From Hypsibius dujardini (lineage: Eukaryota; Tardigrada; Eutardigrada; Parachela; Hypsibiidae): a DNA stretch of 64,000 nucleotides. The translations under genes were made by a program, and so were the position numbers. Below, piece by piece: positions 36,559-49,369 of the stretch (position 1 is the first letter of the stretch; every line of letters begins with the position of its first letter). The stretch is from assembly GCA_001579985.1 (NCBI GenBank), contig LRSR01005340.1, forward strand, positions 1-64,000, read 5' to 3'. The notes under the pieces are model-generated. The model was not told the DNA's origin. It did not search any database and worked only from the letters and a program-made list of their open reading frames with translations.

Positions 36559-37282
36559 GTGATCGCAATTGATGGACTGCGAGGTGTGAGGTGCGGGGGG
36601 ACCTTTAATGAAGCGTGCGGTAATCATCAAGTGTGTCAAACATTTCGGCATTGCGACGCCGCGCGAGAACGGAGAGATGGACGGAGAGATGAAACGACGG
36701 TTGCGCAGAGGGAGAGACAGAGTGAGAGAGAAAGACATTTTTATATATTTTATCTGATCCCGAACGAACCAGATGGCTGCTTTTCTGTGATTCCCCCCCC
36801 CCGACGACGACCTGTTCCGTTCAATTACACCATCATCACAACTTTCCGGCCACGCAATGCGAATCCACTTTTCCGATCGACTGACCGTCATCCAGTCGGA
36901 AGCTCTCCCACCTACACACACCTGGTTCTTTTTCTCCCTGTGGCATTGTCTGAATCCAGATACAGACAACTGACCCACAGGATGTTTGGAAAGGATGTTT
37001 GATGTCGACCAGAGTTTGGAACGTGCCTATATGAGGATCACACACCTACACGCATCCTTTCACAGACAAATACCTTGACTGCCTTGAAGGGTAGGCGTTT
37101 GTCTGTCTGAATGACTGCCAGGACGTCCGGCACAGGCAGCAGCAGCAAGTGCCGATATCGGTTGTTTGAATCTGGACCGCCGGAAGCGGTCTCAGACATG
37201 GTCAAGCTCTCCCTGCGCCAAAGTGTCTGAAACTACAAAACTGACACATTCCACCGGCCTCGCGATGCATCATCTACTATAT

Positions 37283-37286
37283 ACTA

Positions 37287-37323
<37 letters not shown>
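37283..37323 (+). repeat. (CA)n dinucleotide microsatellite
   Basis: About 20 CA units. Confidence 0.95.
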
Positions 37324-37329
<6 letters not shown>

Positions 37330-39069
37330 GAGGGATGGAGGCATGCGAAAATGTCTTAGTTGATTCGTGGGACACCCATTTTCCATTCATCTCCGGGCGC
37401 GCGCTGTCGTCGAGGGGTGAAGGTGGTCCACAACGGATGTTTAATGAGTCTCTGCTCCCTAGTCTCTCTCATGTCGCCTGCAAGCTCCGAAATTTCCACC
37501 CACCCTTCTCCGCCTCATCTTCTCGCGTCGTCGTCGAGCAGTCAACACCACACACCCAAAATCCGCGGGAGTTTTGGGAGTGGTCCTTTTATCCACACGG
37601 ATGGGTCTCTCGTAGGTCTGATGGCGAGGAGACAACCAGAACAGAACAAGCTTTTTTCATTTACCAAATCTGTTTTTTTTCTCCGTTTTTTTGTTGACAT
37701 TACAAACCTCTCTTTTCTAAGTTTATCAGAACTGTTTTTTAAACGTGGTTTTTTGTGTGCATATGTATGCCTACTACCTACACCTGTATTTGACTCTTGC
37801 AAATTCTATTCGCGCGTGTGTGTACCGTTTTGACTTATATGGCATGATTTACAAGCGCAATATATTATTCCTGTTATCTGTCGTTGTTTTTTTTCGGTGA
37901 ACTCATCCGACGACACTAGAGGCTCAGTGTTTTGTGTGTATATATCTGCTATGAAAAGAAAACACTAAATCCTTCAGGCACAATCTCCCAGCTTCGTGTG
38001 GGCAAGTGGGAGTCTATCTCCTTGTTTTGTAAATTACTTTTATGACGCTGAGCAATTCCAATCAAATTTCCGAAAAATATGTAAATAAAAAAGATTTGTA
38101 TTTAAATACTTATATTTCTCCCTATGTTATTATAATTATGTGATTCATCGTATATAATAATAACAATATTAATAATAATAATAATAATTAATATTAACAA
38201 TGGATAATATATAATATATAATTGTAATAAATAATACAAAAATAATAAATAATAATAGATAGTAACAAGGAACTATATTTAAATTTTTTTATTTATCTCT
38301 ATGTCATTACGATTATATGGTTCAACATAAATAATAAGAAGAGTATAATGATAATAATTATTTTTTTCCAGAATTAGCTCGACAAGAAGTAGTAAAGTAA
38401 TGTAAGAAGCCTACACAGACAACAAATCCGCTATGAGCGCTAGTTTCAACGGTCGTGTCCGGCATTTTGGTCACTTCTTCCGAGACCGCCTCTATGTCCT
38501 CGGTGGCCCTATACAAGTATTACAAAGAAATGTCTGCTGATCTGGTTCAGCCTCTCTTCAGTATGGTAGTAGAAAAATTCCAGACGAGTTAATTATAGAG
38601 CGGCATATATGTAAGCACGACATTGTTTGGGGGATGGTACCTGCCTTGACCGCCCTGTCTACGGGACTGTGTGTGTGTCAAAAAAAGCGGCCTAATCCGC
38701 CGCTAATAGACTCCTCAGACTATTCAAGACCCATTACGTGACCACACAATTTGCCAAGCCATTCAGTCCGGACACTCGACGGCACGCTTCTTCTCTGCGC
38801 CGTGACAGTGTGGAAAAAATGAGACAAGATTACGCTGCGACGAGCATTTCTTTTGAGAGAGTTTTGCAGGATATGAAAGGAAAAGTAGAAGATTAGTGTT
38901 ATGATTGTATTCGCACCCAGAATCCGCGTCGTAATGTGGCGGTAAGCCGAATAATGCTCCGCACGTAGACCCTCCACCGAGTAACCTCCCGAGTTGTGTG
39001 TCGGTCCGTCTGATGGAAGTGGTGTCTAACTGTCAACCTCAAGGTCATACAGTCTACACTCTTATTTGT

Positions 39070-39102
39070 ATGTGCATCTGTCTATCTGTCTATCTGCCTG
39101 CC

Positions 39103-39144
<42 letters not shown>

Positions 39145-39200
39145 ACTTTCTATGTCTGTGTATCTGATTACCTGTCTGCCAGCCTGTCTGTCTGTCTTTC
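39070..39200 (+). repeat. (TCTG)n microsatellite
   Basis: Pure TCTG run at about 39102-39141 flanked by variant units. Confidence 0.9.
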
Positions 39201-40065
39201 TCTCTATAACTAGCTGTTATCTGTCAGCCGATGTCTGTCTGCCCTTCTCCCTGTCCGCATGCATGTATGCTTGTCTGTCACTCTACGTCGGTCTTCGGTA
39301 TTTGTCTTTGCATGTGTTGCTCTGTCTGTCCTAACTATTAGCAACGTTCCTGTTCCAGTCATTCCCCTGTTTGTGTGCTACGTCTTGATAGCGGCCACTA
39401 TCAGCGGAGACCACGCTTTGTCGATGGGAATAAAGTTTACCGGCAAGCTGTCCAAATAAACAACAAATTCCACCCCCAACAATGCAACATTTTAAGCGGC
39501 ATCTTGAGGAGGGCGTACGCATAAAAAGCTAGACAGCAGATGGAGGGCGTGGACGCGTCAATATCCACACCATGGGATGATCCCACCGACGATCCTCGTT
39601 CTAGCCATCATATCTTGGTCGCTCGTTATGTCCGCCTGACCGCAGCCTCTCTTCACTAGCCGCGAAGCATTCGCGGAGGGACAATTGCTATACACCGCGG
39701 CAGATTTCCAACAAGCCGAATACAAGTCAAACAAGGAAGACGTTTGATATTAGTTTCCTGATTACTACCTTGTTCCTATGTTGTTGTCCAGTCAGATGGA
39801 ACTCCCTTACCGGCTGCTTTGGTGGAGCGACGACGGAGGCCGACACGGCCATATGGTTTCTGTCACATTCCCCCTCACGCGTCGTCGCATCCCACACACA
39901 CCACCCGTATTATTACTGCGAATTCAGTGGACAGGTAGTCCGGTATTCCAGGCACTTTAGAGGAGAGTCTGGCTGCCTCTCAATGTCTGAATGTAGTTCG
40001 CTCAGTATCTGTCTGTCAGTTTGAATCTCCGTATCACTCTGTCGTGGCTGCTTAAGTCGGTGACC

Positions 40066-40205
40066 TCGTTCCTTGTGTGTCTGTGGCGACTTTCACATGT
40101 GTCTGCGTGCCTAAGTTAGTGTCTCTCGTTGCCTGTGTGCCTGTGGCTACCTTCACCTGGATCTGTGTCTGCCTTAGTAAGTGTCTCTCGTTGTCTGTGT
40201 GTCTG
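40066..40205 (+). repeat. Degenerate tandem repeat, about 63 bp unit
   Basis: The phrases CGTT(C/G)CTGTGTG, CTGTGGC, ACTTTCAC/ACCTTCACC and AGTGTCTCTCGTTG recur in order about every 63 bp, two to three copies. Confidence 0.65.
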
Positions 40206-40284
40206 TTTCGGTCTTCGTCTGTCCTTGCCTCTAAATATGTGCCTACCGTCCCCTGGCTCGTTCCCACATCTACTGTATGTGCCA

Positions 40285-40350
40285 GTGTCCCTCTCTGAAC
40301 ACGTTCTCTTTGTTAGAGTGTCTCTCTCTGAACACGTTCTCTTTGTTAGA
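40285..40350 (+). repeat. Two near-identical 33 bp tandem units
   Basis: CTCTCTGAACACGTTCTCTT and the rest of the 33 bp unit occur twice head to tail with a single substitution, indicating a recent duplication. Confidence 0.9.
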
Positions 40351-40581
40351 GTGTCTGTACAACAAGCTAGGCGTCAGCAATGTGGTGAGTCTTTCAGATC
40401 CCGGTTCACGGTCACGGGGTGAAGCATTTGAGATATGTTTACTTCGGCTCTTAAGGCAAACATGTGCTGTTGGAGAATAACAGGACAACGCGAGCGGTCA
40501 GTTTACGTAACAAAGGGCCTTCTTCATTAAAAAAGGCAGACCGCAGCCCACAGGATGTTGAAACAACCGAGACATGCAATA

Positions 40582-42714
40582 TCATTCTTCTTCCATCGGA
40601 TCGTCGGATTCCCAGTCGTCTTCGTCTTCGCTGGTTTCGTCTGCCTGGTCTGCTTGCTGTTGGCATTTCTGACAGGAGCAGTTGAAGAGGTAGTAGCTTC
40701 TAAAATGGAAGAAAAGATAAAAAATGCCTTTCCTAGAACTACAAACCAAGGAGAAGGCATGCCAACCAACAAAGAATTACCGCAATTCTTTTTGACGGCT
40801 GTGCCGGCTCCGCTCCAACGCGCAGTTATCCAGGTAGGTGATGAAAACCTCCTCGCCCGCGTGGATCGGTCGCCGTGCAATGAGACTCAATGTGGCGTTG
40901 TTCAGGCGAAATTTCACTTCGGTGTTGGGGTCGCAACTGTGGTTGCCTACATGGGAGAAGCCCAACAAATTGTTCAACATCCGACAGCCTATAAGACACA
41001 AACTGCAAAGAAGCTTACTAGCTGAATTACAGTCAGACATCCAAGCAGACAGACCCACCAGCAGACAGGCAAGCTAATACCTGCAGACAGACGGCCAAAC
41101 AGGCAGACAAACAGATAGACAGATAGACAGACAACCGGACGGACGGACAGACATACCGACAGTCTTACAGATAAAAAAAACAGGAAATCTACAGACAGAT
41201 AGACAGGCAGGCAGGCAGACAGATAGATAGACAGATATAGAAATAAAAATTAAATATATAAGATATCCAAAAAACACCGAAACCATCAAATGAGTTCGAA
41301 GCACACGCTTACTTGCTCTTTGCCGAACAAAAAGCCCGGATCCCTCGTTGTCCATAAAGTCCAGTCCCGTTTTCTCCTCAATCGCCTTATCTATTCCGTC
41401 GAGCCAATCCAGCGTTTGCTGCGTGCAGTTCGGACTATTCCTCACGTTATACGCCCATGTGCCATATGACCTGTTCAAACATACGGCGTCAGTACTGACG
41501 CTTATTTTATCGTGCAGATAATGCAACGATGCAAAGGATCACATCCAGCACCTGAAAGGACTTACGAGACCCCAACACCCTGTGCGTTCCGTGCGAAGAC
41601 CGCGAAGAGCGCGAGAAAGCCGTCCTTCGTCCACCATCCTGTCACTGACTCCTCGGGGAAGGCCGCTGCAAAGAGCGGCCGCAGAACTTCTAGACGAACC
41701 TGCAAAACGGAAAAAGACAATCAAATATCTCCTTAACTGATTGGCCTGATTGATAAGCCAACTATAATATTTATCTCCTGGATTGATTGATGATTCGGGT
41801 GAAAAGGAAACAAACCTCAAAATTCGGACCGAGCATCCGGTGGATAATTCCCTCGTTCGCATTGGCCGTCTCGCATTGAAATCGCGCCAAAGCCCCGGTG
41901 ATACATTGTTGATCTTCTAGCGACTCCGCGGACAGAAACATCGCGGCCAGTTTGGCAATCGCCATCACGTTGAAGGACTCTGGCGGATGATGCGACTGCT
42001 TCCACGTTTCCCGAATCACATCCAACGGGTGCTCCGACTGATTCACATGACACAGTCGCTTGTGATAGGACCGGTAAGCCGAGTCCAAACACGCCGCGCT
42101 GCAGTAGGACGCACCACAATTTCCGCAATTCCGATGCTCCGCCGGCTTGATGTCGTCCAGTTCGGGCAGGGGAAGATTCAAGGCCCGGTTGCCGGTCAGG
42201 CGCCGGGCGTTTTCTTGGGCGGTTTCCAGGGGACGAAGGCATTTCTCGCAACTCCTGTAATTGCAGTCTTCGTTCCAAACTGCAAAATTTAAGAAAATGA
42301 CAGTTGAACATTTCGGCAATCAACCGATCAATCGAGCACCTCGTTGGAAAAGTGACTGGCAACAGGAATTATACCCAATCAACAGATCAATCGAATGGTA
42401 GAGCGCAAAACTGATGCCGGCTACAAATCTGTAATCGATCAATCAACTCTAGGCTTACCGAATTGAGTGACCACCAGCGGGGCTTCCTCAAAGATCACCT
42501 CACCGGCCTGGAAATTCCGCTTAGCGAATAATCCATTTCCCTAAAAAATATCGCAAACTGAGTGATTTATTAAAATCCGCAAAGAGGGGCAGCCGGTAAA
42601 CCACGGGTATAGAGTTCGGGTTCGCGGACTTGGACGGGAAATCATGGCGAGAGGCAAAATAGGACTTACGCTTTTAGAGTTCACAAAGCGCTCCTCCACA
42701 GCATCCTCCATCAT
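40582..42714 (-). CDS. SMYD5: SET/MYND lysine methyltransferase SMYD5
   Basis: Protein lysine methyltransferase using S-adenosylmethionine. Seven minus-strand exons: 42670-42714, 42459-42540, 41816-42279, 41566-41699, 41313-41470, 40781-40946, 40582-40699; 388 aa (human SMYD5 418). The N-terminal SET part reads MMEDAVEERFVNSKSGNGLF and AGEVIFEEAPLVV. The MYND-like Cys/His region follows: SCEKCLRPLETAQENARRL, NCGNCGASYCSAAC and SYHKRLC. The middle part includes HHPPESFNVMAIAKLAAMF and NEGSGLFVRQRA. The catalytic SET motif is NHSCDPNTEVKF, then GEEVFITYLDNCALERSRHS, and the post-SET cysteines are FNCSCQKC. The tail is acidic (TSEDEDDWESDDPMEEE), like the poly-Glu tail of human SMYD5 but shorter. 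The start is the first of two adjacent ATGs. It is divergent from the F-box gene. Confidence 0.95.
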
Positions 42715-43237
42715 TAAAGTGCGATAGTAGGCAGTAGCTGTTTATTATCCGAATTGGAAAACAGGACCCATCACAACTGAATTACACTACTACAGTCTTC
42801 TGTAATGAAAGGTTTCGCAACTAGAATTGATGGAATCGGCTGGAAATGGAATGGATGCCAATAATGACAAGTGTAATTCCAAATGGAATGAGTTTTAGAA
42901 TGGAATACACGTACATTCACTTTTCACTTTTTTATGCACTACGTAGTTTTCTCCTTTTTCCTCGGACAATACGAATTTCTGGTCAAGATTTGACACCTGC
43001 TGGTCATTTAATTCATCCCAACGGTTCAAGATTCCCTGAAAATTTCGAATCCGTCCATGATCCATCGATCTTTAACATTCCTAATGGATGATGGCAGGCA
43101 GGAAAATCCAGAGTGGCTACACTACTGTGGTGGTTAATGGCTACTGGTACATCAGTGCACACCACACACTGCACATGCAGTCAGCTCTCACATGTCAGCT
43201 GTGATGGTTCGCTGAGTCATGTATAGATAGTACAGTA
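42715..43237. other. SMYD5 upstream region
   Basis: Shared intergenic space with the F-box gene. No exon recognised; the inserted element begins at 43238. Confidence 0.4.
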
Positions 43238-44260
43238 AGGGTATTCAAAGTTCGCTTCTTTGCAGCGTTAATTTCGCTATTTCAAACTCGCTAACCTCCC
43301 TGGTTTTGACGATGATCGAGAAAAGCCGTAGTGTTTTTTTAATACCTCTTTTCCACTCAATTAAAATATATTACTATTTATTACTAAATTCAGTTACTTT
43401 CTAATTTGACACAAAATTTTCGGGCGCTGTGTTTTAATATATAATATTAATAGAATTAAAATTCTTCAAGATTTTATATTAAAATATATTAATATTTTCA
43501 CCGATATAAAATGTTCGATGTATAGGATTTTTAGCCATCTGGCCAGCAGAATTGAAGATTAACAGAATATAAAACGCTACATTTGAGTGTTTTGCGGTTT
43601 TAATCAATCAACGGAAGCAATGGGCTGACAGTCACTCATACCATATTACTTGAACGCACACGCGCGGATTCAGTCCACAACAAGCACGTGTCGATTCACG
43701 TTTCATGAGATAAACTGACATGTCACATGCACTATATTGAACTGAACTGAACATGGTCTTTTGAACTGAACGAGGACCGATTTCACTTGTCAATTAAAAT
43801 ATCAGGGCTAATTTTTAATATAATAAAATGAAAACAAATCATTTAATATATTAACACTGAAACGGCTGCAATTCTAATATTCTAATAAATATCTTACCGG
43901 CAGCTGATGTTTTAATTAATTTTAATTTAATATCCCGTCACAGAAACATTTATTTTAATATTTTAATACATTAATTAAAATTCAAAAAGCCCAAAATAGG
44001 GGTATTTTAATATGTCTATTAATATATTAAAAAAACACTAAAAAGCAGCCAAGGAGCTCCTTTTCTCGGTTTTCTGCTCGCTAATTGTGTGCATCTGTCT
44101 TGTGAGTGGTCCATGTCAGTTGAGATTAGCGAAAGAGACACAGACTCAGGCCACGGGGCTTGTCCTCGTATCACTGTTTCAAGGGCGTGCAAAACCAGGG
44201 AGATTAGCGAGTTTGAATTAGCGAAATAATCGCTGCAAATAAGCGAACTTTGAATACCCT
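43238..44260. mobile_element. Non-autonomous DNA transposon with about 75 bp terminal inverted repeats and TA duplication
   Basis: Left end AGGGTATTCAAAGTTCGCTT at 43238 matches the reverse complement of the right end at 44260 (AGGGTATTCAAAGTTCGCTT). Similarity continues inward through TTTGCAGCG, TTTCGCTA, TTCAAACTCGCTAA and CTCCCTGGTTTTG for about 75 bp, and resumes further in around TCGAGAAAAG and GTGTTTTTTTAATA. TA flanks both ends (43236-43237 and 44261-44262). The 1,023 bp body is AT-rich, full of TTAATATA motifs, and has no transposase frame. Superfamily is uncertain; the TA site fits Tc1/mariner-type or related integrases. Confidence 0.88.
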
Positions 44261-44579
44261 TAGATATCGAGCGAGATCCGCGTGCGGCTTGTTATCGCGC
44301 ACCCAAAGAGCTTTTGACTCTATATGACTCGTTTTAGAGTGAACTATTATCTTATTCTGTAAAAGTATGTTACCTGTGTTTTTTTCTTATTTAATTTCAA
44401 AAATGTCTATCCCATAAACCGTATGGCAGTTTTTACAGTGTGGTCTCTTTCCCCTCATCCTTTCTTTGATTCCCAGTTATTTCGTCCTCTCTATAACTTC
44501 AACACAGCTAGGTAATTATATGGTTGTTCCTGCCTTCAGTATTGTTGCCGTCGACGGATAACTACACGAAATACGAAAG

Positions 44580-47500
44580 ATGGCCAGTATTAAAGATCTC
44601 CCCCACGACCTGCTGGTCGATATATTTACCTGTGCGGACCTACGGACTCGCATTAAAATTCGCAGGTAATTCTCAATATTTCGCATTGTATTTTTAACTT
44701 CAAAGGAACTGTAGTAAGTTGTAACTGTTTATTTTATTATTTATTCCCCCCCCCCTTCAACTTGATTGCCTAATTTAATTTACAGTGTTTATTAAGCCAG
44801 TTTGCAGACGTCATGGCAAAATCAACGGGTTATTATTTAACCTTTGAATTTTCTTCATATTTTATATACTACTACTATAATTAAAACGAATTTGCGAATG
44901 GAATGATGTATTTTGAAAATTATATACTGCCTTATATATAAATTATATATTCATATCTATAAAATAAAATAAAGAATATATAAATTATATATATATAGAT
45001 AGATCCTGTAAATATATACATCTAAAATATATAGCACCTTATATACGTATGTGTCAAATTTTTGTTGACACTTAGGGTTTGCTGTTACTGGAAGCACGTG
45101 CTCCTCGGACCGCTAACCAACCAACTGATCCAGGTCGACTGGGCCTGCTTCGAGGCTCGTTCCTGGCGACGCTCCGCCTGGAGTCAGTACTATCAGTCGG
45201 CCTTCATGGTTCGCGACGAAGGCGAGGTACCCTGCCTGCGCGGACTCCTCGGCAAGCACGTCAGGCATGTCATCTACGTCGGACGCGGTCTCCGAGTTCG
45301 TCCCAACAACGGCGCAGCATACTACGATTACCCGGTCGGCCTACCGTGGTTAGCCCAACGAACACCGCAGGCGGAAACGCTTCAACTGAAAGGGTTCCTC
45401 TTTCAGCTGTTTGGGGGTGACAGTTGCGCGACCTTTTTGCGGTCTTTACTGCTGAACGAATTTGAGGAAGAACCGCCGCACAAATGGCGGTATTTAACCC
45501 TGAAGAACTGCGACTTTCTCTTCGCGTTGAACGGACTGTCGAAAGGATCGATTTACTGGACCGTCCGTGTTCCGGACCTGACTATTGAGTTGGACAGTGA
45601 TCTGACATTGTCTCGCTTCACCGAAGCGTTGATGCCGTTTCTGTGGCCCTATCCGGAGGAACAGGTTGACTGGGTTCGCCGGAATGCTCCGTTGCTGCCG
45701 CGATCCTACCGGCGTCGACCGCTCTTCGGCACCCTCCGAGAATTTCTGGGGTATGTGTATCCCAGGCAAAAAATAATGGTTGAAAAGTGATTGAAAAGTT
45801 AATTTGACGTGGACCATAAATCAATTCATAGTGCAGCTTATTCATATACTTCCCAGTAATTAGCCAGACACTTCAACTGTATGGGGAATATATGGGATAT
45901 CGTTGAGTAGTTGTTTGACAGCCTCTCGTGAGTAAATGCGAAAATCGCTGAAAGGTTCGTTCATCATATAGTACACTTCTGAAATGTAAACGAAAACGGC
46001 AACGCGAAACATATGGGGGGCAACGAATATTTTTGTTCAACTATCCGGTACTTCGCGACCACTCTACAACTGCTGTAATTGACAAAAATCAAGTGCATCA
46101 CCCAGTACTGTTTAACGCAACGAAAGAAGCCAGACATTAACGGCTAGTCTTTATGCACAGACTGTGGGCGCTTGACAACAGCTGCAATGTTGTTGTTAAT
46201 CATTTGAATAAACCAGACCAGAATGGGAGCTTCTTCTAAGGAATATATGTCCATAGTATGTGCTGAAAGGAAAGAAAAAAAGCTGTACGACGTAATTTGC
46301 AAACAATAACTAATCCTTTGACGTGTTGCTAAAACAGAAAGTGAGTTAACTTACAAAAAACAGCCAAGATGACGTCAGTAGTCAGAAGCATCTGGACTCC
46401 CAACTCCCTTCTGCATGCCTTTCATCTCCATGATGTTTTTCTCCCCGCCCAAGAGATTATGCTGGATAAGCTTCCACGCGTAGGTTTTCCATTTTGTTAC
46501 CGCTCGTTGAGATATAAATAAAATATATTTTAATATATCATCCCATATTCACTCCATTTCACTTCAAATTTATTATCCCATGTTCACTCTAAAACCAATA
46601 ATCCTCCATTTTTAGAAATTCAAATTCATATTTATGACAAAGTAGTGCGTTAGTAATATTTGGAGCCCCTTTTAAGCCACCTGATTACAAAATTTAACTT
46701 GATTTGATTTTTTCAGTTCTTTACAGCACCAGTTTCAATGACCCTCACTTTGAGCTAAAAATAGGCCGCCATTTGTTTCGTTGAGAGGAGCTTTACAACT
46801 TATTTAAACTTTCGAAGACATTCTGAAATTTATTTTGAAACATACGATGGTATATGAATCTGTGGCCTGCAAAATGTCTTTGCACAGCTGCGCTAAGATT
46901 GTCCCACCGGGGAGCTAGAACCCGGCTCCACCCATCGAATCGAGGAAATGGAATTTGCTAACTTTTTTATATTTCGCACGAAGCCAATTTTGTCGGGAAC
47001 ATCCTTTGGAATTAACATGGCATAATTCAGGCAAAACTCACAAAACTACAATTTAAGTGCTTGAGCGCAGGTGAGATTCATTTATGCTTCCAGGATTGAA
47101 GAAATCTGGTTCTTTTTTCCACATGGCAAAATCAGCTGCTGTCGAGTTATTTTCAGGGAAAGCGTGCTTCAACCAAATCTTTCGAATTTGTTAATTTGAA
47201 TAGAATATGGATTCACTAAATTTCTGCGTTACAGTCTTTGCCATTACTCTGGTTAGTTGTGTAGGAAAAATAGAAGATCTGTTTAGAGTGGTATGAGATA
47301 TATGGTTATATGTTATTTAATTACTGTATTGATATATTATTCTTGGAAAATGCAGTACACAATAGAAAAATTGAGACGTGTTATAAGTAGATAGTAATTT
47401 TGCTCGATGTTATTTTATTTGTAGGCAACGAAATTCCTACAGCATAGCGGATGTTGAGGCCTTGGACTACAAGCATATGCCGAAGGAGTCGCTGCTGCAG

Positions 47501-47587
47501 TTTGCGCGCTGCCTGATCTACCACAAAGCGCGAAAGAATCCCTCGATTCCGGAGCCACCGTTTGCGTTTCCCGATGACTTTCAATGA
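44580..47587 (+). CDS. F-box protein of unknown target
   Basis: Probable substrate-recognition subunit of an SCF (Skp1-Cullin-F-box) ubiquitin ligase. Three exons: 44580-44665, 45076-45750, 47425-47587; phases close; 307 aa. Residues 1-45 form the F-box: MASIKDLPHDLLVDIFTCAD, then LRTRIKIRRVCCYWKHVLLG, fitting the LPxxLLxxIF ... VCxxW pattern. The rest has no leucine-rich, WD40 or kelch repeat that I recognise. It does contain hydrophobic/charged stretches such as RYLTLKNCDFLFALNG and DLTIELDSDLTLSRF, which could be irregular LRR-like units. The C-terminal exon reads ADVEALDYKHMPKESLLQFA and ends DDFQ. The 45750 donor was chosen (GG|gtatgtg) because it gives the matching phase to the last exon; reading through instead gives a stop at 45790. 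AATAAA lies at 47751. Confidence 0.8.
45751..47424 (+). other. Intron of the F-box gene, 1.7 kb
   Basis: AT-rich, no exon recognised. It contains two copies of a TCCCAT(A/G)TTCACTC phrase near 46540 and 46575. Confidence 0.6.
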
Positions 47588-47750
47588 TGAACTGGGACCA
47601 AGAAGAGATGCCGTATTTTGCTGGTCAGTGGTGAACGCGTACATCAACATCTAAACAATTCACCAAACGCAACGGGACTCTGCGTCGTTGCACTGGTAGC
47701 GTATACCGAAGTATGTATATGGTTTTTTGGACGTGGCATTTTTGTTACCA

Positions 47751-47756
47751 AATAAA
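47751..47756 (+). terminator. Polyadenylation signal AATAAA
   Basis: AATAAA 164 nt beyond the F-box gene stop codon, in an otherwise non-coding stretch. Confidence 0.6.
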
Positions 47757-48310
47757 TATGACTGCGGTGTATTCATATTCATTCACTTCGCAAGGCTTGT
47801 AAAGAGTCTGAAGAACCGTCACCGCGTCTTTAGTGATTACTCATCGGGTTTAAAGATTGTAACATGATGCAATCCGCCATTTAAGGTTCTTAGTCTTTCT
47901 AAAAACCAACTTTCTTAATGGACCGACATATCTCCAAAAAACTGATAGTGGCGAAAAAACGGCCTCAAAAGAATTCATGATTACTTCCTGTTTCCGGTTT
48001 GATCGTTGTGTTTTCATTGAGAAACTTTGACGGAAAAAGGGAAGAAAAAGCGTGGAAAAGATGTGTGTACATTTCAACAAGGCCATGAAGAAGTGGAGGA
48101 TACAAAAGAAACTATCAAAGGATTGCACGAAATATGAGCATACAGCTCTTCGTACTCCCCCGACAACACTGTAGTGACGTACATGGTAATGCAAGAATAC
48201 AAAATATGCAAAAAAACGAATATTTTACCCCATATATATCTCAGGTACGAACGAACGATAAAAACAGGTTGCCTGAGTCCGCCATAACCGCATGCGAGAC
48301 TGTTTGGCAG
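47757..48310. other. Intergenic, facing 3' ends of the F-box gene and LU2
   Basis: No exon or repeat structure recognised. Confidence 0.4.
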
Positions 48311-49369
48311 TTAGTTTGTGAGCAGGAGAGCGAGGGCCACGCCCAGTCCAGCCGCTACCAGGGAGGTCTTCGTGCCGACCGCAGCGGCATTGCAGGAGTC
48401 ACTGTTGCAGTTACAGACGGTCGTGGAAACGGCCTCCAAAGCTGCACATTCAGCAAAGAATATTTGTGTACGGGATGGATAACATTAAGGCAGACAAAGA
48501 AACGTGCCGGCACAGAAGGGAACATTAAATTGGCACACACAAAAAGGCCGAAAAGGCCATCCGAACGCGCGCACTTACTGATCACTTGACAGGCGTTGTC
48601 TCCGATGGAAGCGGCCTGCGATCCGGAAGCCTTTCCACATCCGCGAACCGTGGTGACAACTGCGACGAAAGGGACATGCAGGCGTAAGACTTTAAGGCCA
48701 AGCATCAACCCAAATCAATCAATCAATTAGTGGTTAAGTGGGTGTGGTCTGAGGAGAATAAACAGTTGATCGATCAATCCATCAATCGACAGAGGATGAA
48801 ATTCAAAGCAAATTCAGGCAAAAGGTTCAGAAAACGGTCCTTCCAGTAGTATGATGCACACGGTCGTGCAGTGCAAGTACTTACTGGACCCCGATTTTGC
48901 GTAGGTCTTATAGCAGTGGGCGACGTTGGTCGGACAGTCCTTCGCGAAGCTGACCGGCGGTGCATCACAGTCCTTCTTGTTGCAGTCGAAGCACTTGAAG
49001 CCCCAAGTAGAAACTGTACAATGAGAAAGTAACCCTTAATATTTCGTGGACCCACGCGTGATTATCACACCTAAATGACATGAGGCATTGGGTTAGCCTT
49101 GTCAAGTAGCAAACGTAGACACAAATATTACGAGCCAAGTACATGTATACCTACCATATATATATACATATAGAAACTTTTCTATACTATATATACATTT
49201 ATAAACATTTCTATACTAAATATACTTCTGTACCCTCGTAGTCCAGAATTGAATTACATTACACGTATTACACGTCCAGGGGCTTTGTGAACCACGACGA
49301 ATAGTCGGACATACCAATCACGCAGGCCAGCAGAACGAACACGGAAGATCCTCGCAGGTATCGATCCAT
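48311..49369 (-). CDS. GPI-type Ly6/uPAR three-finger protein (LU2)
   Basis: Small cell-surface protein of the LU family; ligand unknown. Four minus-strand exons: 49315-49369, 48885-49013, 48579-48659, 48311-48441; 131 aa. The signal peptide is MDRYLRGSSVFVLLACVIG. The mature domain has FKCFDCNKKDCDAPP, KDCPTNVAHCYKTYAKSG, RGCGKASG, DNACQ, and the diagnostic C-N-C-N-S-D-S-C-N closing loop. A hydrophobic tail (TSLVAAGLGVALALLLTN) marks a likely GPI-anchor signal. All introns are phase 1. The exon pattern matches LU3, its tandem neighbour 0.9 kb upstream on the same strand, so the pair arose by local duplication. Confidence 0.93.

Larger units (their letters stand above)
36559..40581. other. 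FGF 3'UTR and gene-poor tract
   Basis: No supported exon. Contains a (CA)n run at about 37283-37323, a strongly AT-rich island (38040-38400), a TCTG-type array (39070-39200) and two local tandem repeats near 40.1-40.35 kb. Confidence 0.6.

Noticed and set aside
40947-41000. Extension of the SMYD5 SET exon upstream to an acceptor near 40990 (reading GCRMLNNLLGFSHV)
   Set aside because: The acceptor ending CCATGTAG at 40947-40948 gives the family-like join QRASNHSCDPN and a matching phase; the longer exon does not align to SMYD5.
45751-45790. Read-through of F-box exon 2 to the stop at 45790
   Set aside because: A good donor (GTATGT) at 45751 has the exact phase needed by the open last exon at 47425-47587, which reads as coding and has no other owner.
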